Assembly: GCA_030447875.1 (NCBI GenBank) | Contig: JAUJOA010000003.1 | Span: forward strand, 161,927-195,371 | Length of the DNA: 33,445 nt | DNA from: Thermoleophilaceae bacterium | GTDB lineage: Bacteria; Actinomycetota; Thermoleophilia; Solirubrobacterales; Thermoleophilaceae | Reading direction: 5' to 3' | Part shown: piece after piece, positions 23,606 through 31,041 of the stretch | Numbering within the stretch: position 1 is the first letter of the stretch | Layout of the letters: each line of letters starts with the position of its first letter | Notes under the pieces: generated by a model | Seen by the model: the letters and a program-made list of their open reading frames with translations, nothing else | Databases searched by the model: none | Told to the model about the DNA's origin: nothing | Program-made: the position numbers and the translations under genes

Positions 23606-24343
23606 ATGGAGCGCCGGCTTCGGCGCGCCGCTACTGTCGAGAAGGTGCGATGGCTGGCGCTCGTGGTGGTGCTCTCGGCGGCTCTGGCCACCGGCGGGTG
23701 CGGGGAAGACCAAGGCGCCCGGACGGACGCCGCCGAAACCCCGGCCACGGTCGGCGGCGAGAAGATGATCGTCGCGGCGCTCGGCGACTCCATCACGGCC
23801 GGCTCTCCCCTCTGGGATCCGGACCCGGCGGCTCGTCGCCGGATCGGCGCGGGGCTCGATCCCGAGAGCCAGTACGAGTATTGGGCGGAGCTTCGCCTTG
23901 ACGGAGTCGAGTTCCGGAACTGCGGCGTGTTCGGGGAGCGGACGGACGAGATCGCCACCCGGCTCGAGGACTGCGGGCGCGGAGCCGACGCCCTGATCGT
24001 GCAGGGCGGGATCAACGACATCGCCCAGGGGCGGGCGGTCGAGGACGCCGCCGCCGACCTCGACGCCATGGTGGGCCGCGGACAGCAGCTCGGGTTGACC
24101 ACAGCGGTCGTGGACGTCCTGCCGTGGAACAACGGCTACCCCGACGCAGACCCCAAGATCCGCGCCCTCAACCGCCTGATCCACGACATCGGGCGCACTC
24201 GGGGCGTGCCCGTGTTTCCCTTCTACGCGACGCTCGAGGACCCGAGCAACCCGGGGCGGATGAGGGCCGAGTGGACGATCGACGGCGATCATCCATCGGT
24301 CGTGGGCTATCGGCGGCTCGGCGACCTCATCGAGCTTCCCTGA
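23606..24343 (+). CDS. SGNH/GDSL-type esterase lipoprotein
   Basis: An exported hydrolase of 245 residues. The N-terminus has a basic stretch, a hydrophobic core (WLALVVVLSAALA) and lipobox TGGC, so it is lipid-anchored. SGNH blocks are present: block I AALGDSITAGSP with the nucleophile serine, block III VQGGINDIAQG with the Gly-Asn pair, and block V DGDHPSVVGY with the Asp-His pair. The substrate could be a lipid, acylated sugar or peptidoglycan acetyl group. ATG 23606 is used; GTG 23645 would give a shorter, also acceptable, signal peptide. Confidence 0.85.
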   Translation: MERRLRRAATVEKVRWLALVVVLSAALATGGCGEDQGARTDAAETPATVGGEKMIVAALGDSITAGSPLWDPDPAARRRIGAGLDPESQYEYWAELRLDGVEFRNCGVFGERTDEIATRLEDCGRGADALIVQGGINDIAQGRAVEDAAADLDAMVGRGQQLGLTTAVVDVLPWNNGYPDADPKIRALNRLIHDIGRTRGVPVFPFYATLEDPSNPGRMRAEWTIDGDHPSVVGYRRLGDLIELP

Positions 24344-24368
24344 GCGATCCGGACGGGCGTCTCACCTC

Positions 24369-24647
24369 TCAGACCAGGGAGTCGATCCGCTCGGCCAGCT
24401 TGAAGTCGTCCTCGGTGAGGCCTCCCTGCGAGTGAGTCGAGAGCGACACCACGACCCTGTTCCAGGAGATCGACAGGTCGGGGTGGTGGTTCATCTCCTC
24501 GGCTACGGGGACGATGCGGTTCAGAAACTCGACGGAACCGACGAAGTCGTCGAACTTGAACTCGCGTCGAATGGCGTCGCCGTCGCGTTCCCAGCCGCTC
24601 CTCTGCTGAAGGCGCGCGTCGATCTCCCCGTCGCTCAAAACTGGCAT
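24369..24647 (-). CDS. phhB: Pterin-4a-carbinolamine dehydratase
   Basis: A 92-residue PCD/DCoH protein that dehydrates 4a-hydroxytetrahydropterin, normally to recycle the cofactor of aromatic amino acid hydroxylases; in many bacteria it has an unknown pterin- or molybdopterin-related role. Family features are FKFDDFVGSVEFLNRIVPVAEE, the active-site NHHPDLSISWNRVVVSLSTHS with the two catalytic histidines and a later histidine, and the end GGLTEDDFKLAERID. No hydroxylase gene is nearby. It diverges from the BtuF-like gene with only 11 bases between the starts. Confidence 0.92.
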   Translation of the reverse strand: MPVLSDGEIDARLQQRSGWERDGDAIRREFKFDDFVGSVEFLNRIVPVAEEMNHHPDLSISWNRVVVSLSTHSQGGLTEDDFKLAERIDSLV

Positions 24648-24658
24648 GGTTCGCTTCC

Positions 24659-25573
24659 GTGCGAATCGCGAGCCTCGTCCCCTCGGCCACCGAGATGCTT
24701 TTCGCCCTCGGCCTCGGCGAGCAGGTGGTGGGCGTCACGCACGAGTGCGATTATCCCCCAGGGGCTAGCGAGCTTCCACCGCTCACTCGCACGGTGATCC
24801 CGGAGGGACTCACGACGCTCGAGATCGACCGCGCCGTCAGGGAGCGGACCGAGCGCGGAGAGGCTCTCTACGAGCTCGACGCGGAGGAGCTCCGGGGGCT
24901 CGAGCCGGACCTGATCGTGACGCAGGCCGTCTGCGCGGTGTGCGCCGTGTCGGTGGAGGACGTGCGTGCCGTGGCTGACGAACTGCCCTCGCCGCCGCAG
25001 GTCATCTCACTCGACCCCTCGACGCTCGGAGAGGTGCTCGGCGACGTTCGAACCCTGGCCGAGGCGGTGGGTGCGGGAGAGGCTGGGCGGCGGGTCGTGG
25101 ACGATGCCGCCGATCGCATCGATCGCCTGTCCCACGCTCTGGCAGGTGTGGCGCGCCCGCGCACCGCCGCCCTCGAGTGGCTCGCGCCGCCGTTCGTCGG
25201 GGGCCATTGGACGCCGCAGATGATCGAGATGGCGGGCGGCGAGGATCCGCTCGGCTTCCCCGGCGAGCACTCTCGACCGGCGAGTTGGGAGGAGGTGCGG
25301 GCAAGCCGGCCGGACATCCTTGCCTGCATGCCTTGCGGGTATGACACCGAGCGGTCCGCTCAGGAGGCCCGCGACCATGAGCATGACCTGGCGGCCGTGG
25401 GCGCCGGGGCCGTTGTCGCAGTCGACGCGGCCGCGTACTTCTCGCGTCCCGGCCCGCGCCTCGTGGAGGGCCTCGAGCTACTCGCCCACATCCTTCATCC
25501 GGACCGGGTGGAGGCGCCTCCGCCCGGTCGCTTCGTGGAGCTTGACTTCGTGGGCGCTCGCGGAGTGAGATAG
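24659..25573 (+). CDS. BtuF-like cobalamin/periplasmic-binding-fold protein without signal peptide
   Basis: A 304-residue protein of the class III substrate-binding fold (BtuF/FhuD type). It begins directly with VRIASLVPSATEMLFALGLG, followed by QVVGVTHECDYPP, VTQAVCAVCAVSVEDV, APPFVGGHWTPQMIEMAGG and PDILACMPCGYD. No signal peptide or lipobox precedes the fold, and GTG 24659 lies 11 bases from the divergent phhB start, so a longer N-terminus is unlikely. Such leaderless members are often labelled cobalamin-binding; a cytoplasmic role would be needed here. Two CxxC motifs (CAVC and CMPC) could bind metal or form a disulfide. Confidence 0.8.
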   Translation: MRIASLVPSATEMLFALGLGEQVVGVTHECDYPPGASELPPLTRTVIPEGLTTLEIDRAVRERTERGEALYELDAEELRGLEPDLIVTQAVCAVCAVSVEDVRAVADELPSPPQVISLDPSTLGEVLGDVRTLAEAVGAGEAGRRVVDDAADRIDRLSHALAGVARPRTAALEWLAPPFVGGHWTPQMIEMAGGEDPLGFPGEHSRPASWEEVRASRPDILACMPCGYDTERSAQEARDHEHDLAAVGAGAVVAVDAAAYFSRPGPRLVEGLELLAHILHPDRVEAPPPGRFVELDFVGARGVR

Positions 25574-25577
25574 GGCG

Positions 25578-26015
25578 GTGGCGACAAAGCGCGCGGAGCA
25601 TCAGCTGCTGATCGAGGTGCCTCCGCAGGTCTGCTTCGACGCCCTGGTCGACTACGACGACCTGCCGGACTGGCAATCCACCGTGAAGTCATGCGAGGTC
25701 ATCTCGCGCGACAAGGAAGGACGCGGCAAGGAGGTGGCCTGGGAGATCGACGCGAAGGTCCGATCACTCTCTTACCGGCTCGAGTACTCCTACGAGGAGC
25801 CGCACTGGATCGGCTGCCGCTACCTCGACGGCGACGTGCGCGACCTCGAGGGCGAGTACATCTTCGAGGACCGCGGTGACGGGACGACGCTCGCCACCTT
25901 TACCCTGCGGGTGGACCCGGGAATCTTGGTGCCTGGCAAGGTGCGGAACATGTTGAGCGACCAGGTGATGAAGCGCTCGCTGGAGGACCTGAAGCGGCAC
26001 GTTGAGGCTGGATAG
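25578..26015 (+). CDS. SRPBCC (START/polyketide cyclase-like) family protein
   Basis: A 145-residue helix-grip protein that binds a hydrophobic ligand in a deep pocket. The pattern HQLLIEVPPQVCFDALVDYDDLPDWQSTVKSCEV is the standard N-terminus of polyketide cyclase/dehydrase-like proteins, and the end VRNMLSDQVMKRSLEDLKRHVEAG is the long C-terminal helix. Similar to Coq10/ribosome-associated toxin-type SRPBCC members, which bind quinones; the ligand here is unknown. GTG 25578 is 4 bases after the preceding stop, so they share a transcript. Confidence 0.83.
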   Translation: MATKRAEHQLLIEVPPQVCFDALVDYDDLPDWQSTVKSCEVISRDKEGRGKEVAWEIDAKVRSLSYRLEYSYEEPHWIGCRYLDGDVRDLEGEYIFEDRGDGTTLATFTLRVDPGILVPGKVRNMLSDQVMKRSLEDLKRHVEAG

Positions 26016-26037
26016 AGCGCGCTCTCGGTTAGACGCC

Positions 26038-26844
26038 TCAGGCGACGGACACGGCGATCGAGCCGGTGATCGCCAGCACGCCGAGGAAGACCACGAGGGC
26101 CGTCGTGACCGCTGCAGGCACGCGAACCCGGTCGCGTAGCTCGAAGAGAAGGAGGGCGGCGAGCGTTCCTCCGAGGAGCCCGCCGATGTGGCCTCCAATG
26201 GAGATGACGCTTGGGAAGAGAAAGGTGATCAACAAGTTCAGGCCCAGAAAGAAGACGAGTCCGCTCTCCATCGGGTTGATCCCGCGGTGGCGCATGACGA
26301 TGATCGCGGCGCCCATCAGCCCGAACACCGCGCCCGACGCTCCAACCGTGAGGCTGTCGGAGGCCAGCAGCAGCGCCCCGAAGGAGCCGCTGAGGAGCGA
26401 GACGAAGTAGATCAGGGCGAAGCGGAGCCTGCCGATCGCCGGCTCGAGCAGGCCACCGAGGATGTAGAGCGCGAACATGTTGAAGAGGAGGTGCACGAGG
26501 CTGGCGTGGAGGAACCCGCCCGTGAGGATCCGCCACACCTGACCATCGGCCACGCCGGGCCCGTAGACGGCGCCCTCAGCTCGAAGCGAGCTCCCGCCCA
26601 AGCCACTCGCTCCACTCAGGAGCCCGGCCATGAACACCACGACGTTGATCCCGATCAGGACGTAGGTCAGGGTCGGCTCGTCCGTCAGGGTGCGCGCCGT
26701 TCGGACCTGAGTCCGCTGGCGCGCGCACTCCGGACAGCGCATCCCCACCGACGTGGACGTCATGCAGTCAGGGCAGATGGGGCGCCCGCAGCTGGAGCAG
26801 GAAACGCCCGTCTCTCGGTCGGTGTGCCGGTAGCAAACCTCCAC
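26038..26844 (-). CDS. Rhomboid intramembrane serine protease with N-terminal zinc-ribbon
   Basis: A membrane protease of 268 residues. The first 45 residues hold a B-box-like zinc finger: CYRHTDRETGVSC, CGRPICPDC and GMRCPEC. The rhomboid core follows with six or seven spans: GGFLHASLVHLLFNMFAL (the HxxxN motif), VGASGAVFGLMGA with the catalytic serine in GASGA, and ISIGGHIGGLLGG with the catalytic histidine. Substrates are unknown; the cytosolic finger may recruit them. GTG 26844 is the first start and retains the first cysteine-histidine pair. Confidence 0.92.
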   Translation of the reverse strand: MEVCYRHTDRETGVSCSSCGRPICPDCMTSTSVGMRCPECARQRTQVRTARTLTDEPTLTYVLIGINVVVFMAGLLSGASGLGGSSLRAEGAVYGPGVADGQVWRILTGGFLHASLVHLLFNMFALYILGGLLEPAIGRLRFALIYFVSLLSGSFGALLLASDSLTVGASGAVFGLMGAAIIVMRHRGINPMESGLVFFLGLNLLITFLFPSVISIGGHIGGLLGGTLAALLLFELRDRVRVPAAVTTALVVFLGVLAITGSIAVSVA

Positions 26845-26877
26845 AGAGAGACGATACTGTCGCCGCTTAGCGGCCTG

Positions 26878-27615
26878 CTAGCTGAGTTTCACGCGTATGA
26901 CGGGCGCCTCGCTCGGCGCCCGCGCGCCGCCCGCCCGCTCGCGGGTGACCCAGACCGCGTCCACGTCATCGAGCCGATTTGGAATCGCCGCCGCGCCGTT
27001 GCCGTCGGCGCTCACACTGAAGACCGACGAGGGGATGACCTCGTTCTCTCGCACGAGCCACAGTTGGTAGACCTGGTCGGTCGCCCCCTTCGACGGCAGC
27101 GGCGGAAGCCCGTGCACGTTCAGCACCGGGCGACCCGTGGGCTCGTCCGCGCCCGGCACGAGCAGGCTGGCGCTGCCCTCCGCTAGGCGCGTATCGTCCA
27201 CCTCGGCCGCGAGCATGCGGCCGTCACCACCGCCGTCGACCAAGCCGGCCACGCCGAAGCCGCCGACCACTCCGAGCATGAGCAGGAATGCCGCGCCGGC
27301 CAGTACAAGCTTCAGCTGCATCTGAGGGAGCCTCGACGCGAGGCGCCGCCGAACCGCGGGCAGCCGCCCCTCGCTGCGCCCTCCGGAATCCTCGGCGACC
27401 GCGTCCATGAGCGACCGCTTGAGGCTCTGGGGCGCGTTCAACGCGGTGACCGATCGAGGCAGGGCATCCGCCGCCGGCCGCAGGCGCTCGATCTCGTCAC
27501 GGCACATCGTGCACCCCATCACGTGCCGCTCGAACGCGTTCTTCTCCAGCTCGGGCAGCGCGCCAAGCAGGTAGGCGCCCGTGCTCTCCGCGTAGCTCTC
27601 GTGGTCGCGGGCCAT
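26878..27615 (-). CDS. rskA: RskA-like anti-sigma factor
   Basis: A membrane-bound repressor of the sigma factor encoded just upstream. The 245-residue protein has the zinc-type anti-sigma domain with STGAYLLGALPELEKNAFERHVMGCTMCRDE (HxxxCxxC), a span near residues 110-135 (LKLVLAGAAFLLMLGVVGGFGVAGL), and an extracytoplasmic RskA domain (VYQLWLVRENEVIPSSVFSVSADG). In mycobacteria RskA is cut by site-2-type proteolysis to free SigK. ATG 27615 shares one base with the sigma stop (TGATG), so translation is coupled. The frame is open further upstream but that is inside the sigma gene. Confidence 0.9.
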   Translation of the reverse strand: MARDHESYAESTGAYLLGALPELEKNAFERHVMGCTMCRDEIERLRPAADALPRSVTALNAPQSLKRSLMDAVAEDSGGRSEGRLPAVRRRLASRLPQMQLKLVLAGAAFLLMLGVVGGFGVAGLVDGGGDGRMLAAEVDDTRLAEGSASLLVPGADEPTGRPVLNVHGLPPLPSKGATDQVYQLWLVRENEVIPSSVFSVSADGNGAAAIPNRLDDVDAVWVTRERAGGARAPSEAPVIRVKLS

Positions 27616-28187
27616 CAGGCGGCCTTCCCGTCGAGCGCACGACGCATCTTGTCGAGCCCCAGCCGCATGCGTCCCTTCACGGTGCCGACGGGCATCTCGA
27701 GCATGTCCGCGATCTCGGTGTGCGTGAAGCCTCCGAAGTAGGCGAGCTCGATCACGTGGCACTGCTCGGTGGGGAGCGTCTCGAGCGCCCCGCGGACCGT
27801 TCGCGCCTCGTCGCGGCGAACGACCTCGACGTCGGTCAGCTCGGGCGCCTGCTCGCGCTCCTCGAGCCCCTCGGCGCTCGTGCGCCGGCGGTCGTGGACC
27901 AGATTCCGCCTGAGGGCGTCGATCGTCCGGTGGTGGACGATGCCGAGGACCCACGTGCGTACGCTTCCGCGTTCGCGCTCGTACCGGCGCCTCGACCGCC
28001 AGATCGACAGAAAAGCCTCCTGGGTGACGTCCTCCGCGGTCACTCGGTTTCCCACCATCCGGTATGCCAGCGAGAAGGCCGCCCCTCCGTGGCGGTCGTA
28101 GAACAGCTCGAACGCCCGGGGGTCTCCTTCCTGCACGAGCTGCATCAGCTCCTCGTCGGCATAGCGCGTGATGTCCTGAGATGTCAT
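27615..28187 (-). CDS. sigK: ECF sigma factor of the SigK type
   Basis: An extracytoplasmic-function sigma factor of 190 residues. Region 2 is FELFYDRHGGAAFSLAYRMVGNRVTAEDVTQEAFLSIWRS and includes the core-binding and -10 recognition helices; region 4 is LPTEQCHVIELAYFGGFTHTEIADMLEMPVGTVKGRMRLGLDKM, the -35 recognition helix-turn-helix; only key parts are meant here. There is no extra C-terminal domain. The RskA-like gene downstream is its probable anti-sigma factor. It diverges from the DUF4383 gene, which could be a target. Confidence 0.9.
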   Translation of the reverse strand: MTSQDITRYADEELMQLVQEGDPRAFELFYDRHGGAAFSLAYRMVGNRVTAEDVTQEAFLSIWRSRRRYERERGSVRTWVLGIVHHRTIDALRRNLVHDRRRTSAEGLEEREQAPELTDVEVVRRDEARTVRGALETLPTEQCHVIELAYFGGFTHTEIADMLEMPVGTVKGRMRLGLDKMRRALDGKAA

Positions 28188-28193
28188 CCGTTT

Positions 28194-28233
28194 GGTTGGG
28201 CGCGACGTAGGAGCGTGGGTAAGTCGTCCAACC
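28194..28233. promoter_or_regulatory. Interrupted dyad in the sigK-DUF4383 divergent region
   Basis: GGTTGG (28194-28199) pairs with CCAACC (28228-28233), and CGAC (28203-28206) pairs with GTCG (28223-28226). The 126-base region between the two starts otherwise shows no clear sigma promoter consensus. The dyad begins 7 bases from the sigK ATG, so it lies in its leader. Confidence 0.4.
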
Positions 28234-28313
28234 TAATGCGTACGATGGCCGTGGATCGGATCAGTTACTCGCCGCTCCGCGATCGTCAACGCCACAACTT
28301 AGGAGGCCACGTG

Positions 28314-28751
28314 ATGGCAGCAGACACGAGATCGGGCGAGAAGTCGCCCGCACAGATCTTCGCACTGGTCATGGGAGCCGTGCTGACGCTTGCGGGGATC
28401 TTGGGTTTCTTCGTGAACTCCAGCTTTGAGGTCGGCAGCACCGTCCCGCGCGACACGCTGGTGCTCTTCGACATCAACGGCTGGCACAACATCGTTCACC
28501 TGGCCAGCGGTGCGCTGGGTCTCGCGCTGGCGAAAAGCTATGCAGGAGCTCGCGCATACGCGATCGGTCTGGGCGCGGTCTACGTGCTGGTCACGATCCT
28601 GGGGTTCATCGTCGGTAACGACGGAACCCTCCTCCGGCTGCTCCCGATCAACACGGAGGACAACATCCTCCACCTCCTGATCGCGATCTCGGGCCTCGCG
28701 GCGGGGCTGGCTACTCCCGCTCAGCCGCGTCCGTCGACGGCGACGGCGTAG
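28314..28751 (+). CDS. DUF4383 membrane protein
   Basis: A 145-residue membrane protein with four hydrophobic spans. The blocks FALVMGAVLTLAGILGFFVN, FDINGWHNIVHLASGALGLALA and INTEDNILHLLIAISGLAAGL, with paired histidines, are typical of DUF4383 proteins, which are common in actinobacteria and of unknown function. The ribosome binding site AGGAGG (28301-28306) lies 7 bases before ATG 28314. A strong hairpin follows the stop. Confidence 0.88.
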   Translation: MAADTRSGEKSPAQIFALVMGAVLTLAGILGFFVNSSFEVGSTVPRDTLVLFDINGWHNIVHLASGALGLALAKSYAGARAYAIGLGAVYVLVTILGFIVGNDGTLLRLLPINTEDNILHLLIAISGLAAGLATPAQPRPSTATA

Positions 28752-28772
28752 CCGCACCCCCAGGCGTGCTTG

Positions 28773-28794
28773 GCGGGGCCCTCCGGGGCCCCGC
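28773..28794. terminator. Strong hairpin between convergent genes
   Basis: GCGGGGCCC and GGGCCCCGC form a perfect 9-base stem with a TCCG tetraloop, in the 50-base gap between two converging genes. The following bases CTTCGCTTCT are pyrimidine-rich but not a T run. A bidirectional terminator is the best reading. Confidence 0.7.
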
Positions 28795-28801
28795 TTCGCT
28801 T

Positions 28802-29128
28802 CTATCGCCCGACGCGCTTGCGAACGCCGCCCACGACGTCCCGCGCGCCGGCCTCCAGGGCTCGAAGGCCACGCGCCTGACGCTTTCGTTGCTGCTGGCG
28901 CGCGCGGACCAGCACGAGCGTGCCCCCCGCGGCCCCGCCCACCAGCGCAGCGGTGACGGGACGCGCCCAGTTGCGCGGATCGCGCATGGCGCCTAGCTCC
29001 CAGTCGGCCAGCTCGTCGGCCGCGGCGTCGGTCAACTCCTGCAGCGCCTCCTCGAAGCGATCGGTGAGGGCGCCGGGCGGCTCGACCGGCACCAGTGCGG
29101 ACCGCAGCCGACGTTCGACGTCGCTCAT
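28802..29128 (-). CDS. Small single-span membrane protein linked to an ECF sigma factor
   Basis: A 108-residue protein, MSDVERRLRSALVPVEPPGAL then TDRFEEALQELTDAAADELADWELGAM, one probable membrane span (VTAALVGGAAGGTLVLV) and a very basic tail with RARQQQRKRQAR. The ATG follows the sigma stop by one base, so the pair is translationally coupled. Position suggests an anti-sigma or accessory membrane role, but there is no zinc-type HxxxCxxC motif. Function unknown. Confidence 0.75.
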   Translation of the reverse strand: MSDVERRLRSALVPVEPPGALTDRFEEALQELTDAAADELADWELGAMRDPRNWARPVTAALVGGAAGGTLVLVRARQQQRKRQARGLRALEAGARDVVGGVRKRVGR

Positions 29129-29129
29129 C

Positions 29130-29660
29130 TCAGGCATCGCCGTCGAGCCCCTGCTCGAGCTGCTTGATGGCTCGGTGGATGAGCACCTTCGTCGCGCCCT
29201 CCGAGCGACCCAGGGCACGCGCGATCTCGCGGTTGTCCATGTCGAGGGCAAAGCGCATGATCAGCGCCTCTCGGCGATCCTCCGGAAGGTTCGCCACGCC
29301 GGCGAGGACCTCCTGCAGCTCCTGCCTGCCCTCCACAAGGTCGTCCGTGCCGTGCATGTCCGAAACGATCGCCGCGTCCTCGAGCTGGGTCTGCGGCTTG
29401 CGCGCCCGATCTCGATAGTAGTTCGCGGCGAGGTTGTGGGCGATCCTGATCAGCCAGGGGCGAAGCGGGCGACCATCCGACTCCCTCCGCGCGCGCTCGA
29501 AGTGACGATAGGCCTGAAGGAACGTCTGCTCCGTGAGGTCCTCCGCGTCGTGATGGTTCCCGATCCGGTAGTAGGCGTAGCTGTAGATGTCGCGCAGGTG
29601 CGTGCGGTAGAGCTCGGTGAAGTCGCGGTCGAGCTCCAGCTTGATGGCGACCGGGTCCAC
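29130..29660 (-). CDS. ECF-family RNA polymerase sigma factor
   Basis: A 176-residue sigma factor. Region 2 has DFTELYRTHLRDIYSYAYYRIGNHHDAEDLTEQTFLQAYRHF, region 4 has LPEDRREALIMRFALDMDNREIARALGRSEGATKVLIHRAIKQLEQ; key parts only. It differs clearly from the SigK-type protein 1.4 kb away, so the two are not recent duplicates. The next gene starts one base after its stop and encodes a small membrane protein, a possible regulator. GTG 29660 is taken as start. Confidence 0.9.
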   Translation of the reverse strand: MDPVAIKLELDRDFTELYRTHLRDIYSYAYYRIGNHHDAEDLTEQTFLQAYRHFERARRESDGRPLRPWLIRIAHNLAANYYRDRARKPQTQLEDAAIVSDMHGTDDLVEGRQELQEVLAGVANLPEDRREALIMRFALDMDNREIARALGRSEGATKVLIHRAIKQLEQGLDGDA

Positions 29661-29710
29661 CCGCTGAGACTACCCGCGCTGGAGCGGGCTCCGCCGGCGG
29701 ACGCCTGGGC

Positions 29711-30406
29711 TCAAGCGGCCCCCGATCGCTCGGCCGGCGGATGCTCTCCGCGAACGAGCTGATAGCCGAAGCCTCCTAAGCTCGCTCCGGCGAGCGGACC
29801 GACCACGTAGATCCACAGATCGCGCCACTCACCCGCGGCCAGCGCGGGGCCCAAGGAGCGCGCGGGATTCATCGAGGCGCCTGTCACGGGGCCGCCGAGG
29901 AGAGCGTCGAGCGCCACGGTCCCGCCGATGGCGATCGCCGCCCCCGCCCCAACGGCTCGAGTGTCGGTGGCGACCGCCATGATCACGAACATGAGGAACG
30001 CCGTGAGGACGACCTCGTAGAGAACGGCCGACCCTGAGCCGACGCTCGGGACGGTGGCACCCAGCTGAGCCGGTTGGTCGCTCCACGCGGCGAGCAGGAG
30101 CACGGCTGCGAGTATCGCCCCGGCCAGCTGGAGCGCGATATATGCGACAGCGTCGCGGGCGGGGAAGTGGCGCGTGAGGGTGAAGGCGATGGTGACGGCG
30201 GGGTTGATGTGGGCTCCCGAGAGGTGCCCCGTCGCATAGACCATCACCATGATCACGAGGCCAAAGGCGAGGCCGACCCCGACGGCGCCGAGCACCCCGC
30301 CGTAGCGCGCGTCCGCAACGACGGCGCCGCAGCCGCCGAAGACCAGCGCGAACGTCGCGATCCCCTCGGCAAGCGCGCGCCGCCAGAGCGCCAGCGAGCT
30401 ATCCAC
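29711..30406 (-). CDS. aqpS: Aquaglyceroporin, probably an AqpS-like arsenite channel
   Basis: A MIP-family channel of 231 residues with six spans and two pore half-helices. The NPA motifs are GAHINPAVTIAF and GASMNPARSLGP, the latter with the selectivity arginine. It lies 6 bases after arsC in the same direction. In Sinorhizobium meliloti AqpS replaces an ArsB pump and lets arsenite made by ArsC flow out down its gradient; the gene order here supports the same role. The alternative is a general water or glycerol channel, but no glycerol genes are nearby. Confidence 0.9.
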   Translation of the reverse strand: MDSSLALWRRALAEGIATFALVFGGCGAVVADARYGGVLGAVGVGLAFGLVIMVMVYATGHLSGAHINPAVTIAFTLTRHFPARDAVAYIALQLAGAILAAVLLLAAWSDQPAQLGATVPSVGSGSAVLYEVVLTAFLMFVIMAVATDTRAVGAGAAIAIGGTVALDALLGGPVTGASMNPARSLGPALAAGEWRDLWIYVVGPLAGASLGGFGYQLVRGEHPPAERSGAA

Positions 30407-30412
30407 GCGGGA

Positions 30413-31030
30413 CTAGGCGACCGCGAGTGCGTCGCAATGGTCGCGGCGCAGGCAGTCGCGAGTCCGCCGGTGGGCGATGGACATGACGAACGAGCGCACC
30501 GGCGCGTCGTGATAATCCGCCAGGACGGCGTCCGCGCACGCCCTGATCTCGGCATCGGAGCGAACTCCCTCGAACTCCTTGGTCAGCGTCGGCAACAGCC
30601 GAGCCAGGCGCAGCTGGTGGGCCGTGCGATCCGCCCGGATCGCGTCGATCCGCTGTTCGACCAGGTCCTTGACGCGGGCCTCCACCGCATCGCGTATCGC
30701 GCGCACCTCCTCCACCGACTTGCCCGCCGGGTCCGGGATGTCCCAGTCCTCGACGGTGGTCGGCACGTACGGGCACGTCGCGCCACAGGCGAGCGTGATC
30801 GCCCAGTCCGCGTGGAGCTGCATCTCGACGGTCAGCTTCGTGGGGCGTCGGTCCGAGAGGTCGACTCCCACCTCGGCCATCGCCTCGACGACCTCGGGCC
30901 AGACTTGATCCGCCGGTTGTTGCCCCGCCGACTCCGCTCGAATGTCCTCGGGGGCGTGCCGCTCGAAGAAGGCCTGTGCCATCTGCGACCGACCGGCGTT
31001 GTGCGTGCATACGAACAGGACGTACTTCAT
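30413..31030 (-). CDS. arsC: Arsenate reductase (LMW phosphatase fold) with C-terminal helical domain
   Basis: It reduces arsenate to arsenite. The 205-residue protein starts MKYVLFVCTHNAGRSQMAQ, with the CX5R phosphate loop and nucleophile Cys8. Cys82 and Cys86 in LACGATCPYVP and DWDIPDP follow as in thioredoxin-linked ArsC, though the spacing of the two cysteines is short. Residues about 139-205 form an extra helical domain (LARLLPTLTKEFEGV to FVMSIAHRRTRDCL) with Cys165, Cys193 and Cys199. Helical bundles attached to ArsC are known in corynebacteria, where they mediate dimerisation; here it is C-terminal. ATG 31030 has AGGAG 5 bases upstream. The frame continues upstream without meaning. 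Confidence 0.93.
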   Translation of the reverse strand: MKYVLFVCTHNAGRSQMAQAFFERHAPEDIRAESAGQQPADQVWPEVVEAMAEVGVDLSDRRPTKLTVEMQLHADWAITLACGATCPYVPTTVEDWDIPDPAGKSVEEVRAIRDAVEARVKDLVEQRIDAIRADRTAHQLRLARLLPTLTKEFEGVRSDAEIRACADAVLADYHDAPVRSFVMSIAHRRTRDCLRRDHCDALAVA

Positions 31031-31041
31031 CGTCGCTCCTC

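Noticed and set aside
26862-26874. Hairpin GCCGC TTA GCGGC between the anti-sigma and rhomboid genes
   Set aside because: Only five base pairs and no T tract; it could help end the anti-sigma transcript but the evidence is too weak for a feature.
29670-29705. GC-rich inverted repeats upstream of the 29660 sigma factor gene and downstream of aqpS
   Set aside because: CCCGC/GCGGG and CCGCCGGCGG are short, imperfect and without a T tract; such dyads are expected by chance at this base composition.
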